DNA from: Gammaproteobacteria bacterium
GTDB lineage: Bacteria; Pseudomonadota; Gammaproteobacteria; DSM-16500
NCBI GenBank assembly: GCA_021324305.1
Contig: JAJPJI010000019.1
Coordinates: 62,001-126,000 of the forward strand
Direction: 5' to 3'
Length of the DNA stretch: 64,000 nucleotides
Positions 34,501 to 49,500 of the stretch are shown here, in pieces. The position numbers were made by a program, and so were the translations under genes. The notes beneath the pieces were generated by a model that saw nothing but the letters and a program-made list of their open reading frames with translations, searched no databases and had not been told where the DNA came from. Positions within the stretch are counted from its first letter, which is position 1. Each line of letters begins with the position of its first letter.

Positions 34501-37500
34501 AAGCCTGGAATCGGTGCGTTCAGCGATAGCGGCTGCCAATGTGAATGCGGCCAAGGGCAGTTTTGACGGACCGCGACTTGCATACACAATTAACTCGAAT
34601 GATCAGCTGCTAACGGCTGATGAATATCGTCCATTAATTATTGCCTACATCAAAGGTGCGCCAGTCAGATTGTCGGATGTCGCAACTGTAGTGAATGGCG
34701 CGGAAAATTCCATGCTTGCTGCATGGAAGAACACTGAACCGTCAATCATCATCAATATCCAGCGTCAGCCGGGCGCGAATGTGATTGAAGTGGTCAATCG
34801 CATCAAGCAATTGCTTCCCAGCCTTCAGGCAACACTGCCAGCTGATGTTCAGTTAACCGTCCTGACTGATCGTACGATCACGATTCGTTCTTCCGTGCTG
34901 GATGTCCAGCTTGAACTGCTCTTGTCTGTCCTGTTGGTTGTCACAGTGATTTTTGTTTTCCTGCGCAACGTTTCGGCAACCATCATTCCCAGTATATCCG
35001 TGCCGCTTTCGCTTATTGGCACATTTGGATTGATGTATCTGCTGGGTTTTAGTCTCAATAACCTGACATTGATGGCGTTGACTATTGCGGCAGGGTTTGT
35101 GGTTGACGATGCGATTGTCATGATTGAAAATATTGCTCGATATATCGAACATGGTGAAAAACCATTTGACGCAGCAATCAAGGGCGCAGAACAAATTGGT
35201 TTCACGATTCTTTCCTTGACGGTCTCACTGATCGCAGTGCTGATACCGCTATTATTCATGGGTGATGTTGTGGGACGCTTGTTCCGAGAGTTTGCCCTGA
35301 CTTTGTCGATCACGATTCTTATCTCTGCCTTCGTATCATTAACGCTGACTCCGATGTTGTGTTCGCGCATATTGCGTCAGCATAAACAAAGCGAGATGGG
35401 CTGGTTTGAACGGCGTGCCGGAGAAGTGATCAATGATATTATCACGCGTTATGCGTCGTCATTACGCTGGGTCCTTGACCGGCAGCCATTGATCCTGCTG
35501 GTTTTTCTGGCGTCATTTATTTTGACGGGTTGTTTGTTTTATTTTATTCCGAAAGGTTTTTTCCCGGTGCAGGACACGGGTGTCATCCAGGGTATCTCCG
35601 AGGCTTCACAATCTGTTTCATTTGACACAATGTCAAAACGCCAGCAGGCGCTCGCACGCATTGTATTGACTGATCCTGCTGTGGAAAATATTTCATCATT
35701 CATCGGCATCGATGGCACCAACACCACACTGAATAGCGGCCGCATGCTGATCACTCTCAAACCATTGGCTGAACGCGATGTCAGTGCAAGTGAGGTGATC
35801 CGGCGCCTGCAGCCGAAGCTGGCTGATGTGATCGGAACGACACTCTACATGCAGCCGGTTCAGGATTTGACTATCGATACACGCGTGAGCCGTACGCAGT
35901 ACCAGTACAGTCTTGGCTCTCCGGATGCTGAGGAGGTTGCCAGGTGGACATCACGCATGCTCGACCGATTGAGCCAGCTGCCTGAATTGCGTGATGTTGC
36001 CAGTGACCAGCAGAATAACGGTTTGCAGACGGTGATTACTATTGACAGGAACACGGCTTCACGGCTGGGCATCACGCCGCAATTGATTGACGACATTCTT
36101 TATGACGCGTTTGGCCAGCGGCAGGTATCAACCATGTTCACACAGCGTAATCAATATCACGTAATACTGGAGGCGCCGCCCAGGTTCCAGGTCGGCCCGG
36201 ATGCGCTCAGGAATATTTACATCAATTCAGCTGTCAGCAGTGCGAGCAGCACCGGCAATCCGTTGAGTATCAATATCAGTACCACCGGTGCTGGTTCAGT
36301 GTCTGGCAACGCGAACCAGGCTGGCAGCACAGGCCCGGTGCCGCTCAGTGTTTTTACTCAAATATCCCAAAAGGTCGGCCCATTGGTGATTAACCGGCAG
36401 GGACAATTTCCTGTCGCGACCATCTCATTTAACCTTGCGCCCAATGTTGCACTGGGTGCCGCTATCAATGCGATCGAGAAAACCAAAGAAGAGTTAAATA
36501 TTCCTGAAAGTGTTCAGGCAGGTTTTGAAGGATCAGCAAAGATTTTCCAGAATTCGCTCGCCAATGAAGGCTGGCTGGTGGTGGCTGCCATTATCGTCGT
36601 CTATATTGTTTTGGGAGTACTGTATGAAAGTTATATTCATCCCGTCACCATTCTGTCTACTCTTCCGTCGGCAGGCATGGGTGCATTGGTGGCGTTGTTA
36701 CTCACAAAAAATGATCTGACAGTAATTGCATTGATCGGAATTATTCTTCTGATTGGCATCGTAATGAAAAATGCAATCATGATGATAGATTTTGCCCTCG
36801 AACAGGAACGAATTTATAACAAGCCGCCGCACGACGCGATTTATGAAGCGGCATTATTGCGTTTTCGTCCCATCCTCATGACGACGCTGGCCTCGTTGTT
36901 TGGTGCGATCCCTCTTGCTCTCGGATCTGGCATGGGAGCGGAATTACGGCAGCCGCTTGGCATTGCCATTATTGGCGGCCTGTTGGTGAGCCAGCTGCTT
37001 ACGCTTTATACCACGCCGGTGATTTACCTGACGTTTGACCGGCTTTACCGCAAGATCTGGTCAATTGGCATGCCGGCGAAATCTCAATTACCCGATCGGG
37101 AGATGTGATGAACATCTCCTCTCCATTTATCAAACGGCCAATTGGTACATCGTTGATAGCGTTAGGAATAGCGATCGCAGGGATGGTCGCATTTAATTTA
37201 TTGCCTGTTTCACCGTTACCACAAGTGGATTTTCCAACCATCAGCGTGCAGGCTTCATTACCTGGAGCGAGTGCGGAAGTAATGGCCACATCGGTTGCGA
37301 CTCCGCTTGAAACCCAGCTCGGCAGAATTGCCGGTGTGACACAGATGACGTCATCAAGCAGTCTGGGGTCATCGCGGATCGTATTGCAGTTTGATCTTGC
37401 TCGCGATATCGACGGAGCTGCCCGCGATGTCCAGGCAGCAATCAATGCCGCTAGCAGCAATCTACCAGCCAATCTGCCAAGCAATCCGACTTATCGAAAA

Positions 37501-40500
37501 GTAAACCCAGCTGATGCGCCTGTCATGATTCTCGCTTTGACATCAGACAAATATACGCGCGGCCAAATGTATGATGCTGCATCAACCATCCTGCAGCAAA
37601 AACTTTCACAGGTTACCGGCGTTGGACAAGTGTTTGTTGGCGGCGGATCGTTGCCGGCGGTGCGGGTTGAATTGAATCCAGCCACGCTTAATAAATATAA
37701 TATCGGCCTGCCGGAAGTCGCAAATGTATTGTCTACCGCAAATGCCAATATCGCCCAGGGCCAGATTGTCATGGACAAGAAGTTATCTTCCATCATGACA
37801 ACGGATCAGATCTTCAAGGCATATCAATATAAACCCCTGATCATTGCATATCGAAATGGTAATCCAGTGCGCCTTTCCGACATCGCTGAAGTAAAGGATT
37901 CAGTTGAAGATATTCGCAATGCGGGATTGGCGAATGGCAAACCCGCGGCTCTGATCGTAATCTTCAAACAGCCGGGAGCGAATGTGATTGAAACAATCGA
38001 TCATGTTCGAGCGATGCTTCCGCAGCTCAAGGCTTCGATTCCGGCTGATATCGATTTGACAGTCATGATGGACCGTACTTCCACAATTCGCACTTCCTTG
38101 CATGATGTAGAGTTAACACTCGTGATTGCGATGATACTCGTGATTATCGTCACCTATTTTTTTCTGGGCAGCATGCGGGCAATGATTATTCCCGGTGTGG
38201 CAGTCCCCCTGTCGCTGCTGGGTACGTTTGCCGTCATGAGTTTATGCGGATACAGCCTTGATAATCTGTCACTGATGGCGCTGACTATTTCCACAGGATT
38301 TGTCGTCGATGACGCGGTTGTGGTGCTCGAGAATATTACCAGGCATATTGAAATGGGTGAAAAGCCTTTTGACGCAGCGCTGCGAGGGGCGAAAGAAGTC
38401 GGCTTCACTGTCATGTCCATGACATTGTCTCTGATTGCGGTTTTTGTTCCTATTCTTCTGATGGGGGGCATTGTCGGAAGACTGTTTCGAGAATTTTCAG
38501 TGACATTATCAGTTGCCATCCTGGTTTCCATGTTTGTATCACTAACCGTCACGCCCATGATGTGTTCCCGGCTTTTGCGTGACGGCGAACTGGAAAAACA
38601 GAGTGCAACAGTGCGTTTTATCGACCGGCTGCGTCAACGTTATGCGCATACGCTTGACTGGGCGCTGCGGCACTCAGGATTGATGTTGTTGATCATGGTA
38701 TTGACAATCATACTTAATGTATTTTTATTCATTGTGGTTCCGAAAGGATTTTTTCCCCAGCAGGATACCGGCCGCATTACGGGATCGATACAGGCGGAGC
38801 AAAATATTTCATTTCAGGCGATGCAGAAAATCCTCGCCGGTTATATTGCCTTGATTAAAAATGACCCGGCGGTTGAAAACGTCGTTGGATTTGTAGGCGG
38901 CTCTTCAGTAAATTCCGGATCGGTATTCATCACACTCAAGGATTTGAGTGTCCGTAAAATTTCCTCCGACCTGGTAATCAGCCGGCTGCGCCCGGTGCTT
39001 GCGAATGTTCCTGGCGCAGTACTGTATATGCAGTCCGCACAAGATATCACAATAGGTGGCCGTCAGGGCAATGCGCAATTCCAGTATACGCTGTCAGCGG
39101 ATGATCTTGATACGCTTAACAAATGGGTGCCAATCATTGTGGATAAATTGACAACGCTGCCTGGCGTTGCGGATGTGAATAGTGATCAACGCAATCATGG
39201 ATTGCAAGTCATGGTCAATGTTGATCATGATACGGCTTCACGCCTTGGCATCACTCCGCAGGTGATCGATTCGACATTATACAGCGCATTTGGCCAGCGG
39301 CAGGTTTCAACCATGTACACTGCCATGAATCAGTATCATGTGGTAATGGGGGTTGCGCCAAAATATTGGCAGTTCCCCGAAACACTCAGGCAGATTTATG
39401 TCAAATCACCAGCTGGCATCGAAGTTCCACTCTCGGCATTTGCGAGTTTTACTCCATCCTCGACACTGTTGCAGGTCAATCATCAAGGCCAGGCACCCGC
39501 GGCAACATTATCGTTTAATCTGCTGCCGGGTACTGCATTGGGAGACGCTGTTTCACTGGTGGGGCAGACAGTTGCCAACTTGCATTTGCCTATGGGAATC
39601 AATGGGGCGTTTCAGGGATCTGCACAGGCCTTTCAAGCATCACTTGCCAATGAGCCGTATTTAATCATGGCGGCATTGCTTGCCGTTTATGTTGTCCTTG
39701 GTATGCTCTACGAAAGCCTGATTCATCCGGTCACGATTCTTTCCACGCTGCCTTCCGCAGGAGTGGGCGCGATACTGGCGCTGATGATCAGCGGCACTGA
39801 TTTAAGCATTATTTCGCTGATCGGGATTATCCTCCTGATCGGAATAGTAAAAAAAAATGCCATTATGATGATTGATTTTGCCTTGCAGGCGGAGCGAACT
39901 GAAAACAAGTCACCGCAAGAAGCAATTTTTGAGGCTGCTGTATTGCGGTTTCGGCCGATCATGATGACGACGATGGCGGCCATATTTGGTGCGGTACCTC
40001 TGATTATCGGATTCGGCCTGGGTTCAGAGTTGCGCCGTCCACTAGGTATCGCAATTGTTGGCGGGTTGATTGTCAGTCAAATGCTGACACTTTATACCAC
40101 TCCGGTGATCTATCTTTGTATGGAAAGCCTGAAAATCCGGTGGAGGCGTATCCGGATACGCATGCTCTTGCCGCGTAGAATCCGGGATTCCGGAAGATAG
40201 AGTGTATTACCCTTTAATGCTTTCTATTTTCCAGAGTCACTGGTGGAGAAGACTGATGAAAAAGAAAAATGTGATCAAGCCGGCATTGTGTCTCGCTTTT
40301 GCCATGCTGCTGGCCTCTTGTACGGCAGGGCCTGATTATGTTCGCCCAAGTGTAAATGTTCCGGTTAAATTCAAAGAAGCAAAGGGCAAGACTGTGATGG
40401 GTGAACAACAGTCCAGAGACTGGAAAGCAGCTCATCCACAAGATGATATTATCCGGGGAGAGTGGTGGGAAATTTTTCATGACACAAGGTTGAATGAGCT

Positions 40501-43500
40501 TGAAGCCCGGTTGAATATTTCAAATCAGACAATCCTGAATGCCTATCAAAATTACAAACAGGCGCGTGCACTGGTTGATGAAGCGCGTTCTGCCTATTTC
40601 CCAACCCTGGCAGGTTCGCTTGGATTTACGCGGCAGAGCCAGAATACCAGTTCTTCGTCAGTCACAAGTGCATTGACCTCGGCTGGCTCAGTGACGGGGA
40701 GCAGAACCTCCGGTTCATCGTCTTCGATTACGGACAGTTATTCCTGGTTATTGAATGCAAGCTGGGAACCGGATATCTGGGGCAGTGTACGGCGCGGTGT
40801 GGAAGCCAATTCTGCAGGAGCGCAAGCCAGTGCTGCCTTGCTTGCCTCGACAAGATTGTCAGCGCAGGCATCCCTGGCCCAGTTCTATTTTGAATTGCGT
40901 GGTCTCGATACCGACCAGAAGCTTCTTGATGACACGGTTGTGGAATACAGGAAAATCCTCGCTTTTGCCAGAAACAGATACAAGGCAGGCGTTGATGCGC
41001 GCTCGGATATCATTCAGGCTCAAAGTCAGCTCGAATCTGCGCAGGCTGCTGCTGTCAATAACGGCGTTTTGCGCGCCCAATATGAACATGCGATAGCGGT
41101 CCTGATTGGTGTTCCGCCTGCCGAATTTTCATTGACACCTTATCCATTGAAAGCAACGCCGCCGCCGATACCGATTGAAGTACCTTCCGGATTGCTTGAA
41201 CGCAGGCCTGATATTGCCCAGGCTGAACGTTTGATGGCCCAGGCCAATGCGCAGATCGGTGTTGCAGTTGCGGCGTATTACCCGGCATTGACGCTTACGG
41301 GCAATGCCAGTACGGTGACCAAGAAACTGTTCTCCGTGCCGGCAGTGAACTGGGCGCTTGGAGCCGAGCTTGCAGAGACAATATTTGACGGCGGATTGCG
41401 AAATGCGACCGTCAAGGCTGCAGAAGCGGCTTATTGTGCAAGTGCGGCGGCATATCGGCAAACCGTGCTGGCTGCATTTCAGGATGTGGAAGATAACCTT
41501 GCTGCTGCCCGCATTCTTGCACGGCAGTCGGTGTATCAGAACCAGGCGGCACGCAGTGCAAGACAGGCTCTTGATCTGATCGTCAATCAATACAAGGCGG
41601 GAACAGTCGATTATTCCAGTGTACTGACAGCGCAGATCACAGCTTATACAGCCGAGAAATCAGCAGCGGACCTCGTCTATCTTCGTATGACAACGGCGGT
41701 AGGGTTGATCAAGGCATTGGGAGGCGGATGGAATGCAGCCTCAATCAAGTATGCAGGCAGTGATCGTATCGCGTAATCTGGAAATATTACCATAGAGGAG
41801 AGATTAACATTGAAATTTAGTGAGGATACGATTGTCTATGCAGGTCCGCACCGCGGCTGTGAAAGAAATATCAACGAGATTATCGTCACGCCTATCGCGG
41901 TTGCTGATAAACTGAAAACTTATCGTGGACCGGTAAGTGTGAAAATTAATCCAGCCAACAAGTTTGTTCATCTTGCTATTGCACAGGAAGATACACATGG
42001 ACCGGTATTCGATATGCAAAATAAAATATGCATCAAAACCATTTAAAAAGTGAAAGGATGATGCTGATGGCGAATAAGATCAGAAAGATAACGAAAATGA
42101 TTTTGGCTATTTGTGCTGAAGCGTGAGCGATCCCACTGAATCCAAAAAATCCTGCAATGATGGCCACAATAAAAAAGAACAGAACCCAGCGTAACATATA
42201 TTTTCCCTCATGTTTATAAATCCATTTGGCAGTGAACTTCTCCTGCCACGCATATTTACGGGCTGCAATAAAATCGTGCCGGAATCCCGGATTTCTCTGT
42301 GTCAGGATAGGGGAAAATAAAGCGGCATATCTTGATATCCCGAGATAGTTCCAGCGTGATTTTTTTTGGTGTGCCTGAATAGGAACAAGTAAAATAGGTT
42401 TTTGCTCCCGGTTGATGGGTGAAGCCATTCCATTTTTGTCTGGCGATCATCCCTTGTTTTTTGTCTTCCGACGGCGCCAGTTCATAAATTTGCTTATCGA
42501 TGACATCGAAGACGCTGACGCGGAATAATTTGTTTCCGGGATGGGGGTGGTAGCTTGGACAGGCGATATTTTTTGCAAGCCCGATGAGAGGCAGGATAAG
42601 CAGCGTTAGACAAAGTGTGGCTTTACAGAGATTCATGTTGGCACCGATTAATATTCAGTTAACATATACAAAGAACAAGAGCAGCGGCAAGCCCCGGCAC
42701 CTCAGAGAGCTTTGCAATAGACTCTTATGCGTTCTTCATTGTCATCAAAATTGCATGGCTTAGTGTACCACATCTGTGAATTGATGAATCCGTTAAACTG
42801 ATAATAATCGTTGTTGCTAGCAGGGTCTGAACAAATTAGATATTGATCGAGGACGTATGCGTTTAAAATCGCAATGGGCGGGCCTGATTTTCATAGTGAT
42901 TCTTGGATGCATTTTTATCACTGCAGATTATGCAAACATTAGCTCAACAGATAAAAATATAAACACAAGCAAGGTTAATGATCAAAATATTATTTTGCCC
43001 AATCTTTATACTAACCGCGCCAGCCGATACAAGATAAAATATCCTGCCAATTGGATTTACGATGATAAAGATAAAGGGACAGTCGTATTTAGCGGACAAA
43101 AAGATACCCTGGATTATTATGCAACGGTAAATATTCAAACGGTATTAACAAAACGATTTGGTGGTGAGTATTCTAGTATGAAAGATTTACTGGATGACAT
43201 CAGAAAACAGGTTCTGAAAGAGTCACCGCAAACCACTTTTTTGGGAAGTGGTGCTTATGTTTTGAATCAAAAAGATGGAAGCAAGCTCAATGGTGAATAT
43301 TTAAAGTTCATTTATAGTTATAAAGGTCAAATTATAGAACAATGGCAGGTGGTTATTCCTCGAAAAGATGGTCAAGTCTTCTATACATGGGCTTACACTG
43401 CGCCCATCGATCTTTATCAGAATAATTTGCCAGTTGCAAAAGCCATGTTGCAAACGTGGATTATCTACTAATAGATATTGCTTGCCTTTCATTCATCGCT

Positions 43501-46500
43501 GCTAAACAAAACAAATAATTTTGTTTACATCTTGAGTTATACATCAGAAAAAATGTATCCTATAAAAACGTTTTGCGTTTTTTGTAACTCATTTTTTCGT
43601 CGCGAGCAGAAACAGAATTATTGAGTGAAAATAAAGTAAGAACTTTTTTCAAAAGTACTTGTTCTTACAAAAACATTCTATTAAAGTATCTGCTCGAATA
43701 TTTAGTTGGCTTGAAAAGCCAGGATGATTTAAACTAAACAAATTATAAGTGTCCTACCCATAAGGAGATGTACATGAAACACCCACGTTTATCAGCGATA
43801 TTCATCGCAGTGTCTGCAGCGTCATTACTCACCGTGTCAGCAACAAGCTTTGCAACGCACACGAAACATCACAAAGCCAAGCCAGTCGTTGTTGCTCAAG
43901 AAAGCAGCATGAAAGGCGAAAACTTCAAGGCTGAAGTTCCACCACCATGCCCGCCAGTTAGACTGTTGTTAGATGGTTTCTATGTTGGCGTCGGTGTTGG
44001 TTATGATTCCTACAGAATTCATACCAATGTTGATGGTAGTGATGGAGATGCTGCTGGTTCTTTCAGTGCTAACCAGAGCGCTACTGGCTGGATGGGAAGC
44101 ATATTCGCAGGTTACGGCCGTTACTTTGACTGGTTCTATCTGGCTGGCGAATTGAGTGCTGCTACCAGCAATGCAAGCACAACCATGAGCTTCAATTCTT
44201 CTGATGATGAAGGCAATGCCGCAGCTTTCAATGCACACTTTAAAGCACGTACCACCTATGGTATCCACATCATCCCAGGTATCAAACTCAGCGATTCTTC
44301 ACTGTTCTACTTACGTGCTGGCTGGGTCAGAACCAATTCCAAGACTAGCGTAGACGGTTCATTCACTGATGCAGATACAGCTCCAGCTACACATGTTGGC
44401 TTCAGCGATTCTAACAACAAGTGGACCAGTGGCGGCATGTATGGCGTTGGTATTGAAACCTATGTTGCTGATAACGTCAGCGTCAGAGGCGAATACACCT
44501 ACACCTCTTACAACAACGTCAACACCAACTTTGGCAGATTCAAGCCATCGAACAATGAATTCGAGTTGGGCTTGTTGTATCACTTCTCCTAAGAATCTAC
44601 GGAGCGGACGATGTGATCCATCGTTCGCTCCAGTAGTTTAATCTCACCGCAGTATCTTAAAATTAAATACCCTCCTATATTCGTATTGAGCTTTTAAATT
44701 TTTAATGCTTTCTTGAATGATGTCTTTTTGTATTCATTATGAATATCGATTGAGATATTTATAATGATAATGATGAGTGTTCAAAATAAGATGTAAATTT
44801 TAATAAAAATTTATTTTTTGATCACGTCATTTTTGAAAGATAAGACATATGATTTGAGTGATTGATAAATGGTTTAATTGAAATTAATAAATTAATTCAT
44901 TTACTTGATATAAATTTTTTCCTTGATTCTAAATATATTTTGTCATTCCTTGCTATTTTATTTATGTGCTAAATTAATAAATAGGAGATAAATATTTTTG
45001 GCTAGATATGGGTATGGGTATGAGTGGAAATCAATTTAAGCCAGCGTGGTGGCTGCCAAATTCTCACTTGCAAACTATCTGGCCTGCAGTGTGTAGGAGT
45101 GATATCAAAAATTTACCATTAGTGCGCGAGCGCTTTGAGCTGCCTGATGGCGATTTCATTGATATTGACTGGTTAGGCAAAGATAGATCCGGATCAATTG
45201 TCCTGATTTTGCATGGGTTTGAAGGCTCAATTGATTCTCATTACTCAAAAGGAATGCTGCAGACACTGAATCAACATGGATGGCGGGGTGCATTCATGCA
45301 TTTTCGTGGATGCAGCGGAGAACCCAATCGTCTTGTGAGAGGCTACCATTCCGGCGATACCTGTGATGTGGCATTTATAGTGAATACCCTTCTTAACCGT
45401 GAGCCAGATACTGATATCGCAGCAATCGGCTATTCACTGGGTGGAAATGTATTGCTCAAATGGTTAGGTGAAACAGGTGGTAATAATCCTCTAAAAGCAG
45501 CTACAGCAATTTCTGTTCCATTCGAGTTGCACAAGGCGGCTAAACGAATCCGGCAGGGATTTTCCCGATTCTATGAGTGGTATCTTGTAAAATGTGCCCG
45601 AGAGCGCTTGATTGAAAAATTTCAACGCATGCAAGCCCCTGTTAATCTATCCGACTTATCAAATGTACAGGATATTCGGGATCTGGATGGAAAATACACA
45701 GTTCCGGTCCACGGCTTCTCCAGTGTGGATGAGTATTATAGTATTTCCAGCAGTCGCCAGTATTTGCGAGGCATACAAGTGCCGACCTTGTTAGTCCATG
45801 CCAAAGATGATCCTTTCATGAGCGAAGATGTTATTCCTACGCAGGAAGAATTATCACAACATGTGATACTTGAAGTAACAGAAACCGGTGGCCATGTAGG
45901 TTTTGTGTCTGGGACACTTCCGTGGCGGCCCCAGTATTGGCTTGAAGAACGCGTGCCAGAATTTTTGCGCGAATACTTGTCCTAAGTATCCACACTTGTG
46001 TTTTGTTGAAGCCGGAATCATGCCAGAAAACAATTATTTTTGACCTGGCATGCTTGATTTTCCAGTCCGTTACTTCCGGAAATCCATTCATTTCCTCACT
46101 TTACTTTACTTGAAACCATTAACCATCTCATTTCATTCATCCCCATAGAGTAAATAAAATCACCATGAGGTATAGCTATGCAACACAATCAACAACCTGA
46201 TTATCCGGAGTACTCAGTATATCTGGATCAACTTAAGCTGCAGCCTAACAAACAGAATCAGCGGCATGATGTTTCATCGGGATGCGAATTGCTATCATTA
46301 CCGGAATACGTTTATCCGGCATCCTTGAGTCAGCAGGCTCGAGACCTGAGGGTCAGTCTCGATCATGTTGCTGTACAGGCAGAAAAATCCCGACAGGCTG
46401 CGCTGATAGCACAGCTTTTCCAGCACTCGATATTGTTATTCATTGCCTGCGGCAACATGAAGTATGCACGAGAAATTTGCTATTCGCTTATTCAGGGATT

Positions 46501-49500
46501 TATCAAATGGAGCAACAGAATCGGTAACTTTCATCTATTGAAATATGTATTTCAAGCCTGGATCAATTTGATTAAAATTGATCGACTGGATGGTAATTTC
46601 TATGACGCATTTAACAAATTGAATATCCTGCAGCCGGTTAACTGTCTGGTACAGACACGCGGTGAAAATAATCTATTAATGGCCTTGTTATATGATGCGC
46701 TGAATCAGGATGCTGAAATCAAACAGGCCGTGATGAAGCAATGCTTCATCGAGCGGATCCGGTTATGTCTTATAACCAGTCAATTTGCTGAATTGCACCG
46801 GCTTACCGAGGCAAGACTTGAGAACACCGCCTGGGTACATGCGCCATTTTGCAAGGAGGCTCGCGTTATTTCATTAACAAGAATGGGCAGAACTGACGAA
46901 GCCTTGCATCTGCTCATTTACAGTAAAAAATTTAATTATGACCTGACTGTTCAACGCATATTTCAATTACGTAAATGTGAAATTTATCTCTATTGTGATC
47001 GGACAATCCCATCGGCTGATTTTGCATTTCTTCAACATCTGGTAATGAATAGTATTAGTAAGAGAGGGGTACAAGCAGTAGACATTATCATTGCGATTAA
47101 CGCCGCCAGGATTATGCATGCATCCGGCATGATTGAAGATGCGATTAGACTTGCCAATTTCTGTCTGGATGCCTCTACACAGTTGGTGGATGACGTATTA
47201 AAAGCTGACAGTCTCAGCCTGTTACACGGAATCGACAATGACTCGGGATCCAGGCGCGTCATCGAAGACCTGATGGTAATGCATTATTATGAGACGCAAT
47301 TCTATCTGGCCAGGCAAAAACTGCTGAGCAGTTTTCCAGACTTGAAATACGTTGAACACAGTCACAAAAAGGATGAGTTTACGCCCTTGTTTGAAGACCT
47401 GCTAAGTTTCAGTTCCAGTAATATGTGACCCGGCATGGAAAGCAAAAATGCATCTTTTAATATCTTTTTCAGTTAATCATGGTATATTTTTGAGTTCCGA
47501 TAAATTTCAGCAAACACTCATTAGACTATGATATTACTAATTTTATTCCTAACCGGATTATTTGCAGGAACAGTTGACGCCATTGCTGGTGGAGGCGGGT
47601 TAATCAGTTTGCCGGTTTTACTAAGCATCGGTGTGCCGCCGCACATAGCATTTGGCACGAACAAGCTGCAGGGCACCATTGGCACTTTTGTGGCGACGCT
47701 GAAATACTATCGTCATGGCTATATCGCCATGAATAAAATTTATCTGGGCGTGATATTTGGCCTGATTGGGGGGACGCTAGGTTCAATCTCGGCACAGGTT
47801 TTAAGCAGTGAAATCCTGCGTAAAATTATTCCCATACTTTTATTTATCATTCTGATATATACCATTTCCTCTCCCAGATTAGGGCACCAGGATGAAAAAC
47901 CCCGTATGAAGGAATTCTGGTTTTATCTCTCGTTTGGATTTGTGCTTGCATTCTACGATGGTTTTTTTGGCCCGGGAACGGGTTCATTCTGGGTTTTTGC
48001 ACTGACTTTTTTACTTGGCTATAACCTTATCAAGGCGACGGCATACACCAAGGCTTTTAATCTGAATAGCAGCTTTATTGCAACAATTTGCTTTGCAATA
48101 GGCGGAAATATAGATTACCGGTTTGCTTTGGCCATGGCGTCTGGATCATTGATCGGCGGCCGTTTGGGAGCGCATCTTGCTATCACAAAAGGCGCACGAT
48201 TGATTCGGCCATTATTCCTGTGCATGGTAACGGTCACTATTGCAACATTGGTATACAAGAGTTATTCAAGTTCCGACTTGTTTGTCTACCTAACTGATCA
48301 GTTTGGTCTGGTTCCGCAAATACTTGCTGCCATGACTGTTTTGATTAGCCTGTTATTTATCTACTTGCGAGTAGCCAGACGCCAAAAAAGCGGCGTCTCA
48401 AACTAGAAAGGATTCCAGGTATTGGCGCATTGAATAGAGAGAATTCTTATTCTTGCGGCAGGCTATGAATAGTCAATAATGTCAGCAATTCAAACATGAA
48501 TAACCTGATATGTACGCTTTCGTATTGATACGCGATAAATATTTCTTCCATGATTATAAATACCGCCCATAATGCGATACTGACGGTAAATGCACTATTG
48601 ATAAGCAGCCATCCATGCTTGCGCCGCAAATAGGCTGACAGAGCAAGAAAGAACAGGATAGCTGATAATCCTTGCACGGAAATATCAAGCATGAACAATA
48701 TATTCAGAAGGTATGCCGGTACAGAATAGATACTGAGTGTCCTTGCAAGCAGAGTATAATTGCCGGAATGAAAATGCCAGTTGGCAGAAAGCTTGCCCAT
48801 TGCCAGGATCAAATCAAGAATGTTGGTTGTACATGCTAGGGTGAACCAGCATGCCCAAAAAAATAAACAGCCTGCCTTAAGATAGAACAGGGTAGAAGCT
48901 TTGGAATGATTTGGGGTGAATCCTTGCATGTTGACCTCGCGCGGATAAATATTGTTTGAAATAGTGATATTGCCGTTCCTTGTCTATACTGGACAAGCAT
49001 TTTGTATGTTATAGAATCGGTCGGCAAGAAACCATGGGTAGGGGGAATGATGAGGCAAGAAGTCGATTTTTTACTTATTTCTGATCCTAAAATTTGGGCA
49101 ATGGAAGTGAAGGAATGTCATGAGCCGCTGGTTAACCTCAAGGATTTGAATTTCAAAATCAGTCTGAATCGTTCAGGCTTTTATCCTGGCTATACGAAAG
49201 TACGCAAAACAGTGGCGGACAAGTTACTGGCTGCTGCGCATTATTTACCTGATGGTATTGCATTTTATTTTTCCGAAGGACACCGGCCAATTTCCTTGCA
49301 GCGACAAATGTATACCGAGTATTACAACCAGCTGTCTCAGGCCAATCCTTCATGGGATGAGAGCACCCTTAAACATGAAACAGTCAAATTCGTTGCCCCG
49401 CCCGAAGATGTGCCGCCGCATTCAACCGGCGGAGCGATAGATATCACGCTGGTAGATGCAAACGGTCATGAACTGGACATGGGGGCGATTCTGGATGAAA